Numbered from the stretch's first letter, positions 24,912 to 33,353 are shown. The stretch: DNA of 34,370 bases from an uncultured Lewinella sp. (GCA_913056515.1 CAJXMP010000011.1:1-34370); one strand, 5' to 3'. Notes: a model not told the origin generated them from the letters alone. Translations and numbers: made by a program.

Positions 24912-25248
24912 GCGAATCAAATAGAGGATCTAGCTTGGAGGTATCTGTAAACTCTAATATTTCAGGAAGGCCTGGTCTGCCTACTCGGTCTGGTTTAGGT
25001 ATAGTGTCGAGCCTTTTTCTAGCATCATCTAATAAGATGGAGTCTACGATCAGATTAGCTTTTGAAAAAAATTCACGTTGACACTTTTCTGCACTAGTCA
25101 TTTGATACTCCACGATTCGTTGATCAATATGCTCTTGCATCAATTCCTCCTGAACACGCTGACGTTCTAGATTCCTATCCTTTCTAGAGGTACAAGACCA
25201 CGCGATAGGACCAATCACTACAATGATCCACAAATATCTATTCTTCAT
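24883..25248 (-). CDS. Small lipoprotein, distal gene of the lptB operon
   Basis: A 121 aa lipoprotein: [19 protein letters not shown] has the lipobox IAWSC with C19, followed by a basic, helical region. A segment EKC, then 11 residues, then VDSIL (near 55-71) matches the same arrangement in the lipoprotein encoded just upstream (C, 11 residues, VDSIL), so the two look like paralogues. Both then have a basic helix and a Lys-Pro. It overlaps the upstream gene by 11 bases and the convergent secreted-protein gene by 29. Function is unknown. Location in an lptB operon suggests a role in the outer membrane or LPS path, but this is inference. Confidence 0.75.
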   Translation of the reverse strand: MKNRYLWIIVVIGPIAWSCTSRKDRNLERQRVQEELMQEHIDQRIVEYQMTSAEKCQREFFSKANLIVDSILLDDARKRLDTIPKPDRVGRPGLPEILEFTDTSKLDPLFDSLSFEELENQ

Positions 25249-25504
25249 TTGTAGGCTTTTTGGATCGCTCTATTTGAGCTTTGATTTTAGCTCTGCGAAG
25301 ATTAAGAATAGAATCTACTACCTGATCTAAATGCTCTTCCTCCAGTAATTTGCATAGGCTATCCTGCTCAGTTGTGAGCATAGGGATTTGTTCTTTATAA
25401 ATACTATCTGCAATACGCCTATTATTCAAGCGAAGCTTTGGCGCTGGTGGTTCAGAACAAGCCACTAACAAAAAGAATATGGGTAGACATTTAATCCAAT
25501 TCAT
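25238..25504 (-). CDS. Small lipoprotein directly after lptB
   Basis: An 88 aa lipoprotein: [16 protein letters not shown] has the lipobox LLVAC with C16. The mature chain is helical and charged, with DSLC, 11 residues and VDSIL, then a basic stretch ending KKPTNEE. It resembles the next protein in the operon and may be its paralogue. The ATG overlaps the lptB stop by four bases (ATGA), and its end overlaps the next gene by 11, so all three are translationally coupled. I do not recognise a named family. Confidence 0.78.
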   Translation of the reverse strand: MNWIKCLPIFFLLVACSEPPAPKLRLNNRRIADSIYKEQIPMLTTEQDSLCKLLEEEHLDQVVDSILNLRRAKIKAQIERSKKPTNEE

Positions 25505-26256
25505 GATTCGCTTGGGTCGATTTGAATATCTTTCCGTTTGAGCTCAAAGTTTTGACCAAGATACACCCGACGTACTTGCTCATCTGCTGCTAATTCCTCA
25601 GCTGTTCCCGCTTTAAGAATATTCCCTTCAAACATCAAATAAGCCCGATCTGTAATGGAAAGTGTCTCTTGTACATTATGATCCGTGATTAAGATGCCAA
25701 TATCCTTAGTTCTTAGTTTAGCCACAATGTATTGGATATCTTCTACCGCGATCGGATCAATTCCCGCAAAGGGTTCATCGAGTAAAATGAAGTTAGGTGA
25801 AGTAGCTAGCGCTCTGGCTATTTCTGTTCTTCTTCGTTCTCCACCGGATAAAGAATTACCCAAGTTTTTTCGAACTTTTTCCAATCTAAACTCGCTGATT
25901 AGGGACTCTAGCTTTTCTTTTTGCTCTTCCTTAGATAGGGTGGTCATTTCTAATACCGCCATGATATTATCCTCTACAGACAACCTTCTAAATACACTAG
26001 GTTCCTGTGGCAGATAACCGATTCCTTTTTGAGCCCGTTGGTACATAGGTAAGGAGGTGATTTCTTCTTGATCTAGAAAAACGCTACCTCCATTGGGTTT
26101 CACAAAACCAACTACCATGTAAAACGAAGTAGTTTTCCCCGCTCCATTAGGTCCAAGTAGACCAACGATTTCACCCTTTTTCACCTCTAAAGAAACACCC
26201 TTTACGACTGTTCTTTTGCCATATACTTTGACTAATTCTTCTGCTCTTAGGATCAT
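25501..26256 (-). CDS. lptB: LPS export ABC transporter ATP-binding protein LptB
   Basis: LptB powers extraction of LPS from the inner membrane by the LptB2FG transporter. Walker A is GPNGAGKT at 35-42. The helical segment [17 protein letters not shown] is diagnostic of LptB. The signature is LSGGE at 136-140, Walker B is FILLDE at 156-161 and the H-loop is ITDHN near 189. Length of 251 aa is normal. LptF, LptG, LptC and LptA genes are not in the window. It follows an Ig-like lipoprotein gene by 11 bases and overlaps a small lipoprotein gene by four. Confidence 0.94.
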   Translation of the reverse strand: MILRAEELVKVYGKRTVVKGVSLEVKKGEIVGLLGPNGAGKTTSFYMVVGFVKPNGGSVFLDQEEITSLPMYQRAQKGIGYLPQEPSVFRRLSVEDNIMAVLEMTTLSKEEQKEKLESLISEFRLEKVRKNLGNSLSGGERRRTEIARALATSPNFILLDEPFAGIDPIAVEDIQYIVAKLRTKDIGILITDHNVQETLSITDRAYLMFEGNILKAGTAEELAADEQVRRVYLGQNFELKRKDIQIDPSES

Positions 26257-26267
26257 ATCTCTTTGCT

Positions 26268-27896
26268 TTATTCCCAGTTGATAATGGATTCAACCTCCCA
26301 ATTCTCTCTAAGCTTTTCTATGGTAAATATACGCCTTTTTTCAGCATGTAACTTCTGGTCATAATTCCCCGTATCCCACTGTCCATTTTTGTTCTTGTCT
26401 TCAATCAATACCAAGGTATAGTCTCCTGGAAACATTGGACTGATGGTTTTAGTGAAGGTACTGCTTTGATTGATTTCAAAGGATGCTATGACATCATCCT
26501 TGAGTTGTAAAGATGCAAAATAGTTCAGCGTGCTATCTAAGCTATTGATGGATAGAGTCAGACCGGATAACACATCGGCTGTTGCAAAGTCGTATCTGAT
26601 TTTCAGACTGTCTTGCCTTTTCTCATGCATAGTAGTGAAACTCCCAGGCAAAAACTGTAGGATTTTGGTTTTAAAGGTATCCTTAGGCAGCTTAATCCAA
26701 AAATTTCTTGGGTCGAGTGGATCAGGTCTAGCTAGGGATATGCTATCAATAAAAATACTATCTGCATATACGTGCGCCATAAAGGTATCCGTCATCATAA
26801 CAGGTTCTTCGAAGCGTAATTGAAGACTATCGCCAGGTAATAATTTGGCCTTGGTCATATTGGTGTTTGGTCGATCTATCTGATGTCTTTCCAAGTCGAA
26901 ACTTTTATCTGCTGTAGATAGATAAAAGGTATCCATAAAACTCGGGTGATCTAAGATGACTTGGACAGAGGTATCTCCTTTAGGATTATACCAAATTTGG
27001 AGTTGGTCTTCCTCTAAGATATACTCCATGTCTTGGTAACGATCAATCGATATAGTTAGACTATCTGGTACTCTATTGAATGTGAAAGTAGCAAGGCCCT
27101 TCGTTTTGATATCTTTTTCTATGATTCTAAGTTCTTGTACTTCTTGGAACATATCGAGTTGGATAGGCTGAAAGAAGCTATCTGTTAATACAACTGCGCT
27201 ATCAATAAATCCTATGAGTTCACTCTCCAAATCGAATAAGTAATTGACATTCTTATCTACTAGGGCAATTAATTTAAAAGTATCTGCTCGGAGGTTTCTG
27301 AAATGATAAAAACCTTGATTGTTGGTTTTAGTGAAGTAAAACGGCTTTTCGGTGCGAACTACGGAATCTTGTAAGGAGGTATATAACATGACCAAAGCCT
27401 TATCAACCGGTTCATTGGAAAATGCATCCAACACCTGCCCTTTTAATTCCAATGAATCAATATAGTCGCCTGTTGAAAAGACATAACGGAGATCATAAAC
27501 ATTACCTTCTGTGTAGTCTTTAATAGCGTTTCCAAAGTTGATGCTGTAGGTTACATCGTCCTTTAGTATTTCCTCTTCTGCAAATTTGAAGATGACCGTT
27601 TTGAATTTTTTTAGTTCTACGTCGAAGTTATAATCTAGGGGAGGAGTGATAATGACTTGCTCCGCTGGGCTTTGTAAGTTGAGAAATTCATCGAAGGTGA
27701 AAAAGAGGTCTTGCTTTTCAAATCTAATGACCTCATTGGGACTAGATAAAAGGGTATCAAGTACTGGAGGAATAGTGTCTCTCGGACCTCCAGTTGGATT
27801 GACTATTTGAGCACAGGAGGAGCTACTTAGTCCTAGGGATAAGTACCAAAGTAAACTAAGGAGGGTAGAACAAATAGCCAAAAGTTTTTTTCCCAT
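26268..27896 (-). CDS. Ig-like domain (Big_5-type) envelope lipoprotein
   Basis: A 542 aa predicted lipoprotein, with a long signal segment and lipobox-like SSSSC at C28. The mature start [15 protein letters not shown] is typical of Bacteroidota Big_5/SbsA Ig-like proteins. The Ig-like domain spans about 38-140 ([23 protein letters not shown] broken by turns). A carboxypeptidase-regulatory-like domain follows (about 152-230: [21 protein letters not shown]). The C-terminal beta region has [12 protein letters not shown]. The family is widespread and uncharacterised. It leads the operon with lptB and two small lipoproteins, suggesting an outer-membrane task. An exact TAnnTTTG sits four bases before the ATG. 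Confidence 0.83.
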   Translation of the reverse strand: MGKKLLAICSTLLSLLWYLSLGLSSSSCAQIVNPTGGPRDTIPPVLDTLLSSPNEVIRFEKQDLFFTFDEFLNLQSPAEQVIITPPLDYNFDVELKKFKTVIFKFAEEEILKDDVTYSINFGNAIKDYTEGNVYDLRYVFSTGDYIDSLELKGQVLDAFSNEPVDKALVMLYTSLQDSVVRTEKPFYFTKTNNQGFYHFRNLRADTFKLIALVDKNVNYLFDLESELIGFIDSAVVLTDSFFQPIQLDMFQEVQELRIIEKDIKTKGLATFTFNRVPDSLTISIDRYQDMEYILEEDQLQIWYNPKGDTSVQVILDHPSFMDTFYLSTADKSFDLERHQIDRPNTNMTKAKLLPGDSLQLRFEEPVMMTDTFMAHVYADSIFIDSISLARPDPLDPRNFWIKLPKDTFKTKILQFLPGSFTTMHEKRQDSLKIRYDFATADVLSGLTLSINSLDSTLNYFASLQLKDDVIASFEINQSSTFTKTISPMFPGDYTLVLIEDKNKNGQWDTGNYDQKLHAEKRRIFTIEKLRENWEVESIINWE

Positions 27897-27900
27897 GATG

Positions 27901-27908
27901 CAAAGGTA
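27901..27908 (-). promoter_or_regulatory. Predicted -7 element TACCTTTG of the Ig-like/lptB operon
   Basis: On the minus strand TACCTTTG matches TAnnTTTG exactly and ends four bases before the ATG at 27896, so the transcript is predicted to be leaderless or nearly so. No TTG was seen at the normal -33 distance. Only 38 bases separate this gene from xerD, so readthrough from xerD is also possible. Confidence 0.45.
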
Positions 27909-27934
27909 AGTTCTTTCTAGGATAATGCTTTATC

Positions 27935-28843
27935 TTATTTTTTCTTGTTTAAAGGGTGGAAACTTAACATGGTTTCTTTGAGATAACTTTGATCGATATG
28001 GGTATATATCTCAGTGGTTAAAATAGATTCATGCCCCAGCATTTGTTGAACGGCTCTTAAGTCTGCACCTCCTTCTATTAAATGCGTAGCGAAACTGTGT
28101 CTAAAGGTGTGCGGAGAAACATTCTTGCGGATGCCCGCTTGATTTGTTTGGTTTTTGACTATGTTGAATATCATTACACGCGTTAGTCGAGCGCCTCTCC
28201 GATTCAGAAAGACATGGTCTCTGAAGGCATCTTTGATCGTCAATTGCGAGCGGTAGTGTTTGATATAATACTTGATCTGTGTGATAGCTTCTTCTCCAAT
28301 AGGAACTAGTCGTTCTTTATCCCCTTTACCAATCACGCGGATAAAGCCAAGATCAAAGATGAGGTTGGATATTTTTAATTCAATGAGCTCACTGACCCTT
28401 AGTCCAGAAGCGTATAGGGTTTCTAGGATAGCTCGATTTCTGTGTCCGAGTGGATCAGATAAGTCAACACTTTCTATTATGGATTGTACTTCTTCAATAC
28501 TTAATACTTCTGGAATTTTTTGTGGGAGTTTAGGACTCTCAATTAACTCCAATGGATTAGTTGTGATTAATTTTTCTACTAATAAGTATTTATAAAATGC
28601 TTTGAAGGAGGACAACATGCGGGCTTGAGTCCTTTCCGATAAGCCTATTTGGTTGATTGCTGTGATGAATTCAAGAATATCTGTACGTTGGATTTGAATA
28701 GGATTGATGGGCTGTTTTCGCTTGGTAAAAAAAGCCTGTAATTGTCTCATATCCTTTTCGTAAGCCAAAAGGGTGTTTTTGCTCATACCTCTTTCTAACA
28801 TGAGATAATCTACAAAACCAGTAATAAGACTATTCCAATCCAT
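27935..28843 (-). CDS. xerD: Site-specific tyrosine recombinase XerD
   Basis: XerD resolves chromosome dimers at dif with its partner XerC. The N-terminal SAM-like core-binding domain spans about 1-90 (MSKNTLLAYEKDMRQL). Catalytic residues are all present: R149 in ASGLRVSEL, K173 in GKGDKER, H245 and R248 in PHTFRHSFATHL, H271 in LGHESI and the nucleophile Y280 in TEIYTHI. Length of 302 aa and the ending HIDQSYLKETM fit housekeeping XerD, not a mobile-element integrase; no attachment site or cargo lies beside it. XerC would be elsewhere. Confidence 0.93.
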   Translation of the reverse strand: MDWNSLITGFVDYLMLERGMSKNTLLAYEKDMRQLQAFFTKRKQPINPIQIQRTDILEFITAINQIGLSERTQARMLSSFKAFYKYLLVEKLITTNPLELIESPKLPQKIPEVLSIEEVQSIIESVDLSDPLGHRNRAILETLYASGLRVSELIELKISNLIFDLGFIRVIGKGDKERLVPIGEEAITQIKYYIKHYRSQLTIKDAFRDHVFLNRRGARLTRVMIFNIVKNQTNQAGIRKNVSPHTFRHSFATHLIEGGADLRAVQQMLGHESILTTEIYTHIDQSYLKETMLSFHPLNKKK

Positions 28844-29183
28844 GTAATTTTATATTGTTATAAATATAATATTTCCCTAAATTTAGGAAAGTGTCAGCTC
28901 AGCTCGTAATGATTATAGGTATAGCTGGCATCTAATGGATGGCCTTTTAGTCACTATTAGCTATCTGCTGTTTTATGTGTCAAGTGTCATAAATGCCTTA
29001 ATCTGAGCTAGAAGAACTTCGAATCAAGTTGATGTAGTTTTCAGATTCTGTTTTAATACTTGAACTTAAAGTGCATAACGAAGAATTTATCGATTCCGTT
29101 TGTTTATACACTTAAAAAATGGAAGAAGGTATAAATCTCAGCAGACTATATTATTTTGTAATAATAACAGACCAATAAACAAT
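28844..29183. other. Intergenic region between xerD and the HhH membrane protein
   Basis: About 340 bases with no convincing gene. It holds both divergent promoters. A perfect 12-base palindrome CCTAAATTTAGG lies at 28876-28887, 33 bases before the xerD ATG, and could be an operator. TATTTTG at 29153-29159, one base short of TAnnTTTG, may be the promoter of the rightward gene. No tRNA or known RNA fold was recognised. Confidence 0.5.
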
Positions 29184-30299
29184 ATGAATATTGAATCTTT
29201 GAAACAATTTCTAGCAGGAATTTCAGCTCAAGAGAGTGTCTTTTTCCTAGGGTTTTTGGCCGGAGCCTTTTTAATTGGATTTATTCTAGCTTGGGTGATT
29301 TGGGGGAGTCGTTCTAGAAAGTACAGAAAGTTGATGGCCCAAAAAGATTCAGCCCTTAGTGAAACTGAAATAGAGGACATGCGACATACCCTGACGGAGC
29401 GGGAAAAGTTGATTGAGGAATTTGATGCAGAGTTGAAAGCTTTAAAGCTTAAACAAAATTCAAGTATCGAAGATCAAGCAGTCATTGAGGCATTAAAACG
29501 GGATAATAGTGGCCTTTTAGCACAAATCAAAACCTTGAAGGGAGAGATTCAAGCGATGGAGCAAGAGCAGGCATCTACTAATGAATCAGGGGATGCAGCG
29601 ACTATAAGTAATCAATTAGATGCTCGCTTGGCACAGATTGAGGAAAAATTGAGTGCTATTCAACTAGGCACACCTGAGCAAGAGCAGCTCTCGACCTCAA
29701 ATGAAGCAGCTGAGACTAATCCAAGCCCACTCGAAGATGACGGGCAGCACATATCGGATGCCAAACAGTTGGTATTAAGCAGCTTGGGTACCACTATTCC
29801 GAAGGCTACTGCGGATGATAGGGATGATTTAAAACTGATCAATGGAATTGGTCCTTTCCTAGAACAACAGTTGAATGATATTGGGTTTTACACCTTTAGT
29901 CAACTAGCTGCATTAGATAAACCAACGGGTAAAGCATTAGCTGTTACCATTGGATATTTACCAGAACGGGTAGCAAAAGATGGTTGGGTGCGTCAGGCTA
30001 GACATTTTAATGTGCTCAAGCAAGAGGATCCAAATGCTTTAAAACGTATCGCAGAGTATCCAACAGATATTACAGATCTACAAATTTTTAAAGGTATTGG
30101 CAGTAAGGAAGAAGATGTATTGAAATCAAATGGTTATCATAATTGGGAGGATATAGCACAGGCAGGCTTTGACGATGTCAATAAATTATTGGGTGAATTG
30201 TTAGAAAGTAAATTCACTTCAACGCTTTCCCAGCAAGCTCAAATGGCGGTAGAAGGGAAGTGGGAAAAATTGAAGGCTTTTCAAGACTTTTTAAACTAA
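29184..30299 (+). CDS. Membrane-anchored coiled-coil protein with two helix-hairpin-helix modules
   Basis: A 371 aa protein with one N-terminal transmembrane helix (about 18-40: FFLGFLAGAFLIGFILAWVIWG) and then a charged coiled coil (about 50-155). A flexible acidic stretch follows, then two helix-hairpin-helix-like modules: LINGIGPFLEQQLNDIGFYTF near 216 and IFKGIGSKEEDVLKSNGYHNW near 301. The modules resemble those of ribosomal L21/DUF4332-type proteins that bind nucleic acid or self-associate. The family is common in Bacteroidota and unassigned. I take the ATG at 29184; an in-frame TTG at 29100 would add 28 residues without support. It ends at a bidirectional terminator. Confidence 0.8.
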   Translation: MNIESLKQFLAGISAQESVFFLGFLAGAFLIGFILAWVIWGSRSRKYRKLMAQKDSALSETEIEDMRHTLTEREKLIEEFDAELKALKLKQNSSIEDQAVIEALKRDNSGLLAQIKTLKGEIQAMEQEQASTNESGDAATISNQLDARLAQIEEKLSAIQLGTPEQEQLSTSNEAAETNPSPLEDDGQHISDAKQLVLSSLGTTIPKATADDRDDLKLINGIGPFLEQQLNDIGFYTFSQLAALDKPTGKALAVTIGYLPERVAKDGWVRQARHFNVLKQEDPNALKRIAEYPTDITDLQIFKGIGSKEEDVLKSNGYHNWEDIAQAGFDDVNKLLGELLESKFTSTLSQQAQMAVEGKWEKLKAFQDFLN

Positions 30300-30300
30300 A

Positions 30301-30330
30301 AAAAGCAGCCCTGGTTTTAGGGCTGCTTTT
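30301..30330. terminator. Bidirectional terminator
   Basis: AAAAGCAGCCCT and AGGGCTGCTTTT form a perfect 12-pair stem with loop GGTTTT and T-runs on both sides. It ends the HhH gene rightward and the MscS gene leftward. Confidence 0.92.
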
Positions 30331-30331
30331 T

Positions 30332-31198
30332 TTATTTATCTAAAAAGACGGTGCTAGATGGCATGTATAATTTAATTTCTGTTTTATCTAATACCTCAAT
30401 GATTTTAAAATTCAAGATTTCTCTAATTTCCTGTTCCTTAGGATAGGAATGCGTATTGATCGGAAATTCACACATCATCTCAAGATAGGATTCATTGATC
30501 TCGGTGAATCGGAAAGCCACTATTTTGTGGATGATTTCTGGAATACTATCCGTAAAGGTTTTTAATTCCGTTCTTAGTGCTTCCATCTGTGCTTTAGAGG
30601 TTGCACAATCCATCTTTAGAGATACTTTGTATAATCTAAACGTTCTTGCGCCCAGGTTATTGATGGTTGAATTTGCAACAATGCCATTTGGAATGGTGAT
30701 AATAGTCGAATCTGATGTTTTTATACGAGTGGATCTAAAACCAACTTCTACAATGATGCCCATAAAGTTAGGTCCTTTAACTAGGTCACCTATTTGAAAA
30801 GGTTTATCAATGAATATCATAACTGATCCAAGTAAGTTTTTAACCGTTTCTTGGGCCGCAAGTGCTATGGCTAGACCTCCAATAGATACACCTGCTAGTA
30901 AAGCTGTGGTGTTAACCCCAGCTAGGTTAAGGATATGGATTAATGCTAAAGAGATAACAACTACCTTGATGAATTTATCCAATAGAGGCACCAGTTGATC
31001 ATCCATGGAATTATCTGTTTTTTCAGTATAATTCACAAAGAGCTGCACAATTACATTGATTAATTGAAGAACAATAAACAAAAAGATTATTGCTGAAACG
31101 ATATTGAATGTGGTAGTTACCTTTTCAGCTATATATAGCTTGAGTTGAAGCATCGGGAGTACCAATCTTAAAAATTGGATTAAGATTAAATAACTCAT
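30332..31198 (-). CDS. MscS-family mechanosensitive channel
   Basis: A small-conductance mechanosensitive channel protein that releases solutes during hypo-osmotic shock. Transmembrane helices lie at about 34-55 and 72-95. The pore helix TM3 is VNTTALLAGVSIGGLAIALAAQ followed by ETVKNLLGSVMIFIDKPFQIGD, the MscS signature, then the beta domain and an alpha/beta C-terminus. At 288 aa it is near E. coli MscS size. The ATG at 31198 is used; a TTG lies one codon upstream, and the frame stays open for 16 further codons (to a TAA at 31252-31250) whose translation, LTRLPKL just before the start, looks protein-like. The N-terminus may thus be longer in relatives. Confidence 0.92.
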   Translation of the reverse strand: MSYLILIQFLRLVLPMLQLKLYIAEKVTTTFNIVSAIIFLFIVLQLINVIVQLFVNYTEKTDNSMDDQLVPLLDKFIKVVVISLALIHILNLAGVNTTALLAGVSIGGLAIALAAQETVKNLLGSVMIFIDKPFQIGDLVKGPNFMGIIVEVGFRSTRIKTSDSTIITIPNGIVANSTINNLGARTFRLYKVSLKMDCATSKAQMEALRTELKTFTDSIPEIIHKIVAFRFTEINESYLEMMCEFPINTHSYPKEQEIREILNFKIIEVLDKTEIKLYMPSSTVFLDK

Positions 31199-31283
31199 CA
31201 ACTTGGGCAGTCGGGTAAGGTATTTTCTATTATCGGAGTCTTTTTTAGTTTATAGAGCGGTCTTAAAGTCCTTATTGTTTTGC

Positions 31284-31323
31284 TAAAAACTCCTATTGTC
31301 CTGTTAAATGGGAGTAGTTTTTA
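31284..31323 (+). other. Terminator-like hairpin without a gene
   Basis: TAAAAACTCCTATT (31284-31297) can pair with the region 31307-31323 with a three-base bulge, and is followed by TTTATC. It lies between the divergent MscS and GIN-domain genes, where no rightward gene ends. It could close a small RNA or be a remnant. Confidence 0.3.
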
Positions 31324-31408
31324 TTTATCATATTCTTAAATACTTGTTGGCTATTTGCACTTTTCCTTTCTTAGGTATTATATGTTATTAACCAATCAAA
31401 TGATAGAC

Positions 31409-32134
31409 ATGAAATACTTGCAGGGAAAAGTTTTTGCTACTATTTTATTAGGAATGGCCTCTTGTGTGCCAGATGATACCAATATTTTCGGATGTCGGCA
31501 GCCGGCAGGATTGTTAATTGAAGATGCCTTTTTTATGGGGGATTTCGATGGTATTAAGGTGAGTCATGATGAAACAGTAGTCATTACTCAAGGACCCTTG
31601 TTTTCCGTTGTAGTGGAGGCGCCAGAAAGCATCATGCAAGTCATTGATCTGGATAATGATAATGGCACCTTAGTTTTAAGTTATGATGAATGTGTGACGC
31701 GAACGGATGATGTACGATTGCTAGTAACTCTGCCAGAATTGAAATGTATTGATGCACGTGGTGATATTCGTGTAGTGAGTACCAATGTAATTGTTGGGAA
31801 TAAAATCAATATTGATACTAGAGGGGATATTACTATGGATCTAGCATTGGATATGGATGAGATTGATATAGACGCTAGAGGAGATTCGAACATATTATTA
31901 GAGGGGCTGTGTGATGAGTTGGATATTAAGGTAACAGGTGATGCACATGTAGAGGCTTTTGATTTGACTGCATTATTTGCGGATGTGGTAGTCAGAGATG
32001 GTGCTGCCTTATTCTTAACGGTTTTGGAGTCTCTTAATGTAAAGATTACAGGTGATGGGGAGGTGTTCTTCAAGGGAGATCCAATGATAAGCGCCGATAT
32101 TACAGGTGATGGTCATTTGGTTGATGCAAATTAG
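31409..32134 (+). CDS. GIN-domain (DUF2807) lipoprotein
   Basis: A 241 aa lipoprotein whose signal segment MKYLQGKVFATILLGMASC has lipobox GMASC at C19. The rest is a DUF2807/GIN head domain, a right-handed beta-helix seen by repeated short strands with Gly-Asp turns (DARGDIRV, DTRGDITM, DARGDSNI, VTGDAHVE) and the typical end ITGDGEVFFKGDP followed by ISADITGDGHLVDAN. The family is called putative auto-transporter adhesin head; function is unproven. I prefer ATG 31409; the frame is open from 31355 and another ATG is at 31400. It is monocistronic, ended by the terminator at 32163. Confidence 0.88.
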   Translation: MKYLQGKVFATILLGMASCVPDDTNIFGCRQPAGLLIEDAFFMGDFDGIKVSHDETVVITQGPLFSVVVEAPESIMQVIDLDNDNGTLVLSYDECVTRTDDVRLLVTLPELKCIDARGDIRVVSTNVIVGNKINIDTRGDITMDLALDMDEIDIDARGDSNILLEGLCDELDIKVTGDAHVEAFDLTALFADVVVRDGAALFLTVLESLNVKITGDGEVFFKGDPMISADITGDGHLVDAN

Positions 32135-32162
32135 GGATAAAATATATACCTATATGATTGAA

Positions 32163-32197
32163 AAAGGTCTGACTACGCTGTGGTCGGGCCTTTATTA
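32163..32197 (+). terminator. Intrinsic terminator after the GIN-domain gene
   Basis: A 14-pair stem with several G-U pairs, from AAAGGTCTGACTAC (32163-32176), loop GCT and GTGGTCGGGCCTTT (32180-32193), followed by ATTA. It lies 28 bases past the stop at 32134. Confidence 0.75.
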
Positions 32198-32496
32198 ATA
32201 ATTATGTCAGCTATGTGCTTGTCCGTAGGGCTACAATTAGTTTATAATGAAGATAATAGTGGCTGAAAACTAGACTTTTAGCACTAAATCAAAATAATTA
32301 GTAAATTGTAATAGCTTTTTATAAAGCGCTAATAGCAAGTTTTGGTGGCTGAAAACGGTACATGTATATCGAAAAGCTACTGAAAAAAAGAAACAGCTCT
32401 TCATTTTTATGGAGGGCTGTTGTCTATTTAGTTGATTTTCACTTTGGTAAATATTTACTTTTTGTCTAATTTATGCAATAGCTAAAAGGCAAAATC
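32198..32496. other. Non-coding stretch with a hairpin and a short direct repeat
   Basis: No gene was found. GTGGCTGAAAAC occurs at 32259-32270 and again at 32345-32356. ACAGCTCTTCAT (32393-32404), loop TTTT and ATGGAGGGCTGT (32409-32420) form a 12-pair stem. On the minus strand it is followed by TTCTTTTTTT, so it resembles a leftward terminator, although no leftward gene is seen to its right. This may be decayed coding DNA. Confidence 0.45.
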
Positions 32497-32778
32497 ATGA
32501 AGTACTTAGTCTTGTACTTTTTGCTTGTTCAGTAGTAGGATTAGATTGTGTTTCGTTGAATCCGGATTCTTCTCGAACCTATTTAATTCGAGTGGTTGAT
32601 TTGTTGATTGCGGATAATAAAATCAAGGAAGGACTGATCCATCTTTGCACCTAATACGAATTTGACACTGTATGGTCGAAGTAAGCGAGTAAAGGGACAG
32701 ATTGTGTGTAATGATTTTGTTGATTTGACTGGAGGGCTTGATGCTAATGAGGACTTTTTGGGTACGCTAGTACCATAA
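32497..32778 (+). pseudogene. Frameshifted small lipoprotein gene
   Basis: An ATG at 32497 opens MKYLVLYF, then two TAG codons follow in frame. Shifting the frame near 32520 restores a lipoprotein signal end and mature start, ACSVVGLDCVSLNPDSSRTY, which runs to a TAA near 32653. A second shift back to the first frame near there continues APNTNLTLYGRSK and RVKGQIVCNDFVDLTGGLDA to the TAA at 32776-32778. The pieces read as one lipoprotein of roughly 90 residues broken by two indels. I do not recognise the family. Decay is the simplest reading; sequencing error is possible, but two nearby errors are less likely. Confidence 0.5.
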
Positions 32779-32813
32779 TGATGATAAATATTATACTAAC
32801 TAAAAATTAAAAC

Positions 32814-33353
32814 ATGAGAATTTTACCATTTTTGACAATCCTACTGTTTGTTTCGTGTGATCAATCAGCAACTGTGGACCAATCAGCAGATGCAGCGCCT
32901 ACGGTGATTGGTTATGAGATGAATGATGAAAACAAAAGAGTTGATATTGTTGCAGGGGAGATGGCTTCCACAGAAGTGGTCAGCGCTTTCTTTGATGCTT
33001 ACAATAATGCAGATTTGGAGGCTGTAAGTACTATGGAGCATGAAGATGTTAAGTATTACACACCATCTGGTGCAGTCATTGAAGGAAGAGATGCGCATTT
33101 GGAGATGGCCAAAGAATTTTTTGCTGCTAATGAAAATCCACACTGGAATATTAAATGGTCTATGTCAGCAGATGTAAATTTTGTAGCAAAGGATGTAGAA
33201 AACTGGGTAACTTCCGGTGTTGAAATGTCTTTTGGCCCCGATTCTGCTAGAACTACGGTCAATCGTGTAGTAGATTTGATGATAGTCGATGGAATGGTCA
33301 AGATGGGTTATATCTATCAGCGCACCTTGGCTGAATCAGAACAAAATAATTAA
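32814..33353 (+). CDS. NTF2/SnoaL-like lipoprotein
   Basis: A 179 aa lipoprotein with lipobox FVSC (C15) in MRILPFLTILLFVSC. After a short linker rich in Ala, Asp and Ser, a nuclear-transport-factor-2-like domain begins at STEVVSAFFDAYNNADLEAV, followed by EDVKYYTPSGAVIEGRDAHL and ending MVKMGYIYQRT, a typical cone-shaped fold that binds small hydrophobic ligands or carries an enzyme site. Catalytic function cannot be assigned. It is monocistronic, with a strong terminator eight bases after the stop. No clear promoter consensus was found upstream. Confidence 0.82.
   Translation: MRILPFLTILLFVSCDQSATVDQSADAAPTVIGYEMNDENKRVDIVAGEMASTEVVSAFFDAYNNADLEAVSTMEHEDVKYYTPSGAVIEGRDAHLEMAKEFFAANENPHWNIKWSMSADVNFVAKDVENWVTSGVEMSFGPDSARTTVNRVVDLMIVDGMVKMGYIYQRTLAESEQNN

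Noticed and set aside
27935-28843. Tyrosine recombinase as a sign of a mobile element
   Set aside because: All features fit housekeeping XerD; no attachment repeats, transposase or cargo genes are near.
32259-32356. Two copies of GTGGCTGAAAAC as an attachment site or repeat family
   Set aside because: Only two 12-base copies 86 bases apart in non-coding DNA, with no element between them.
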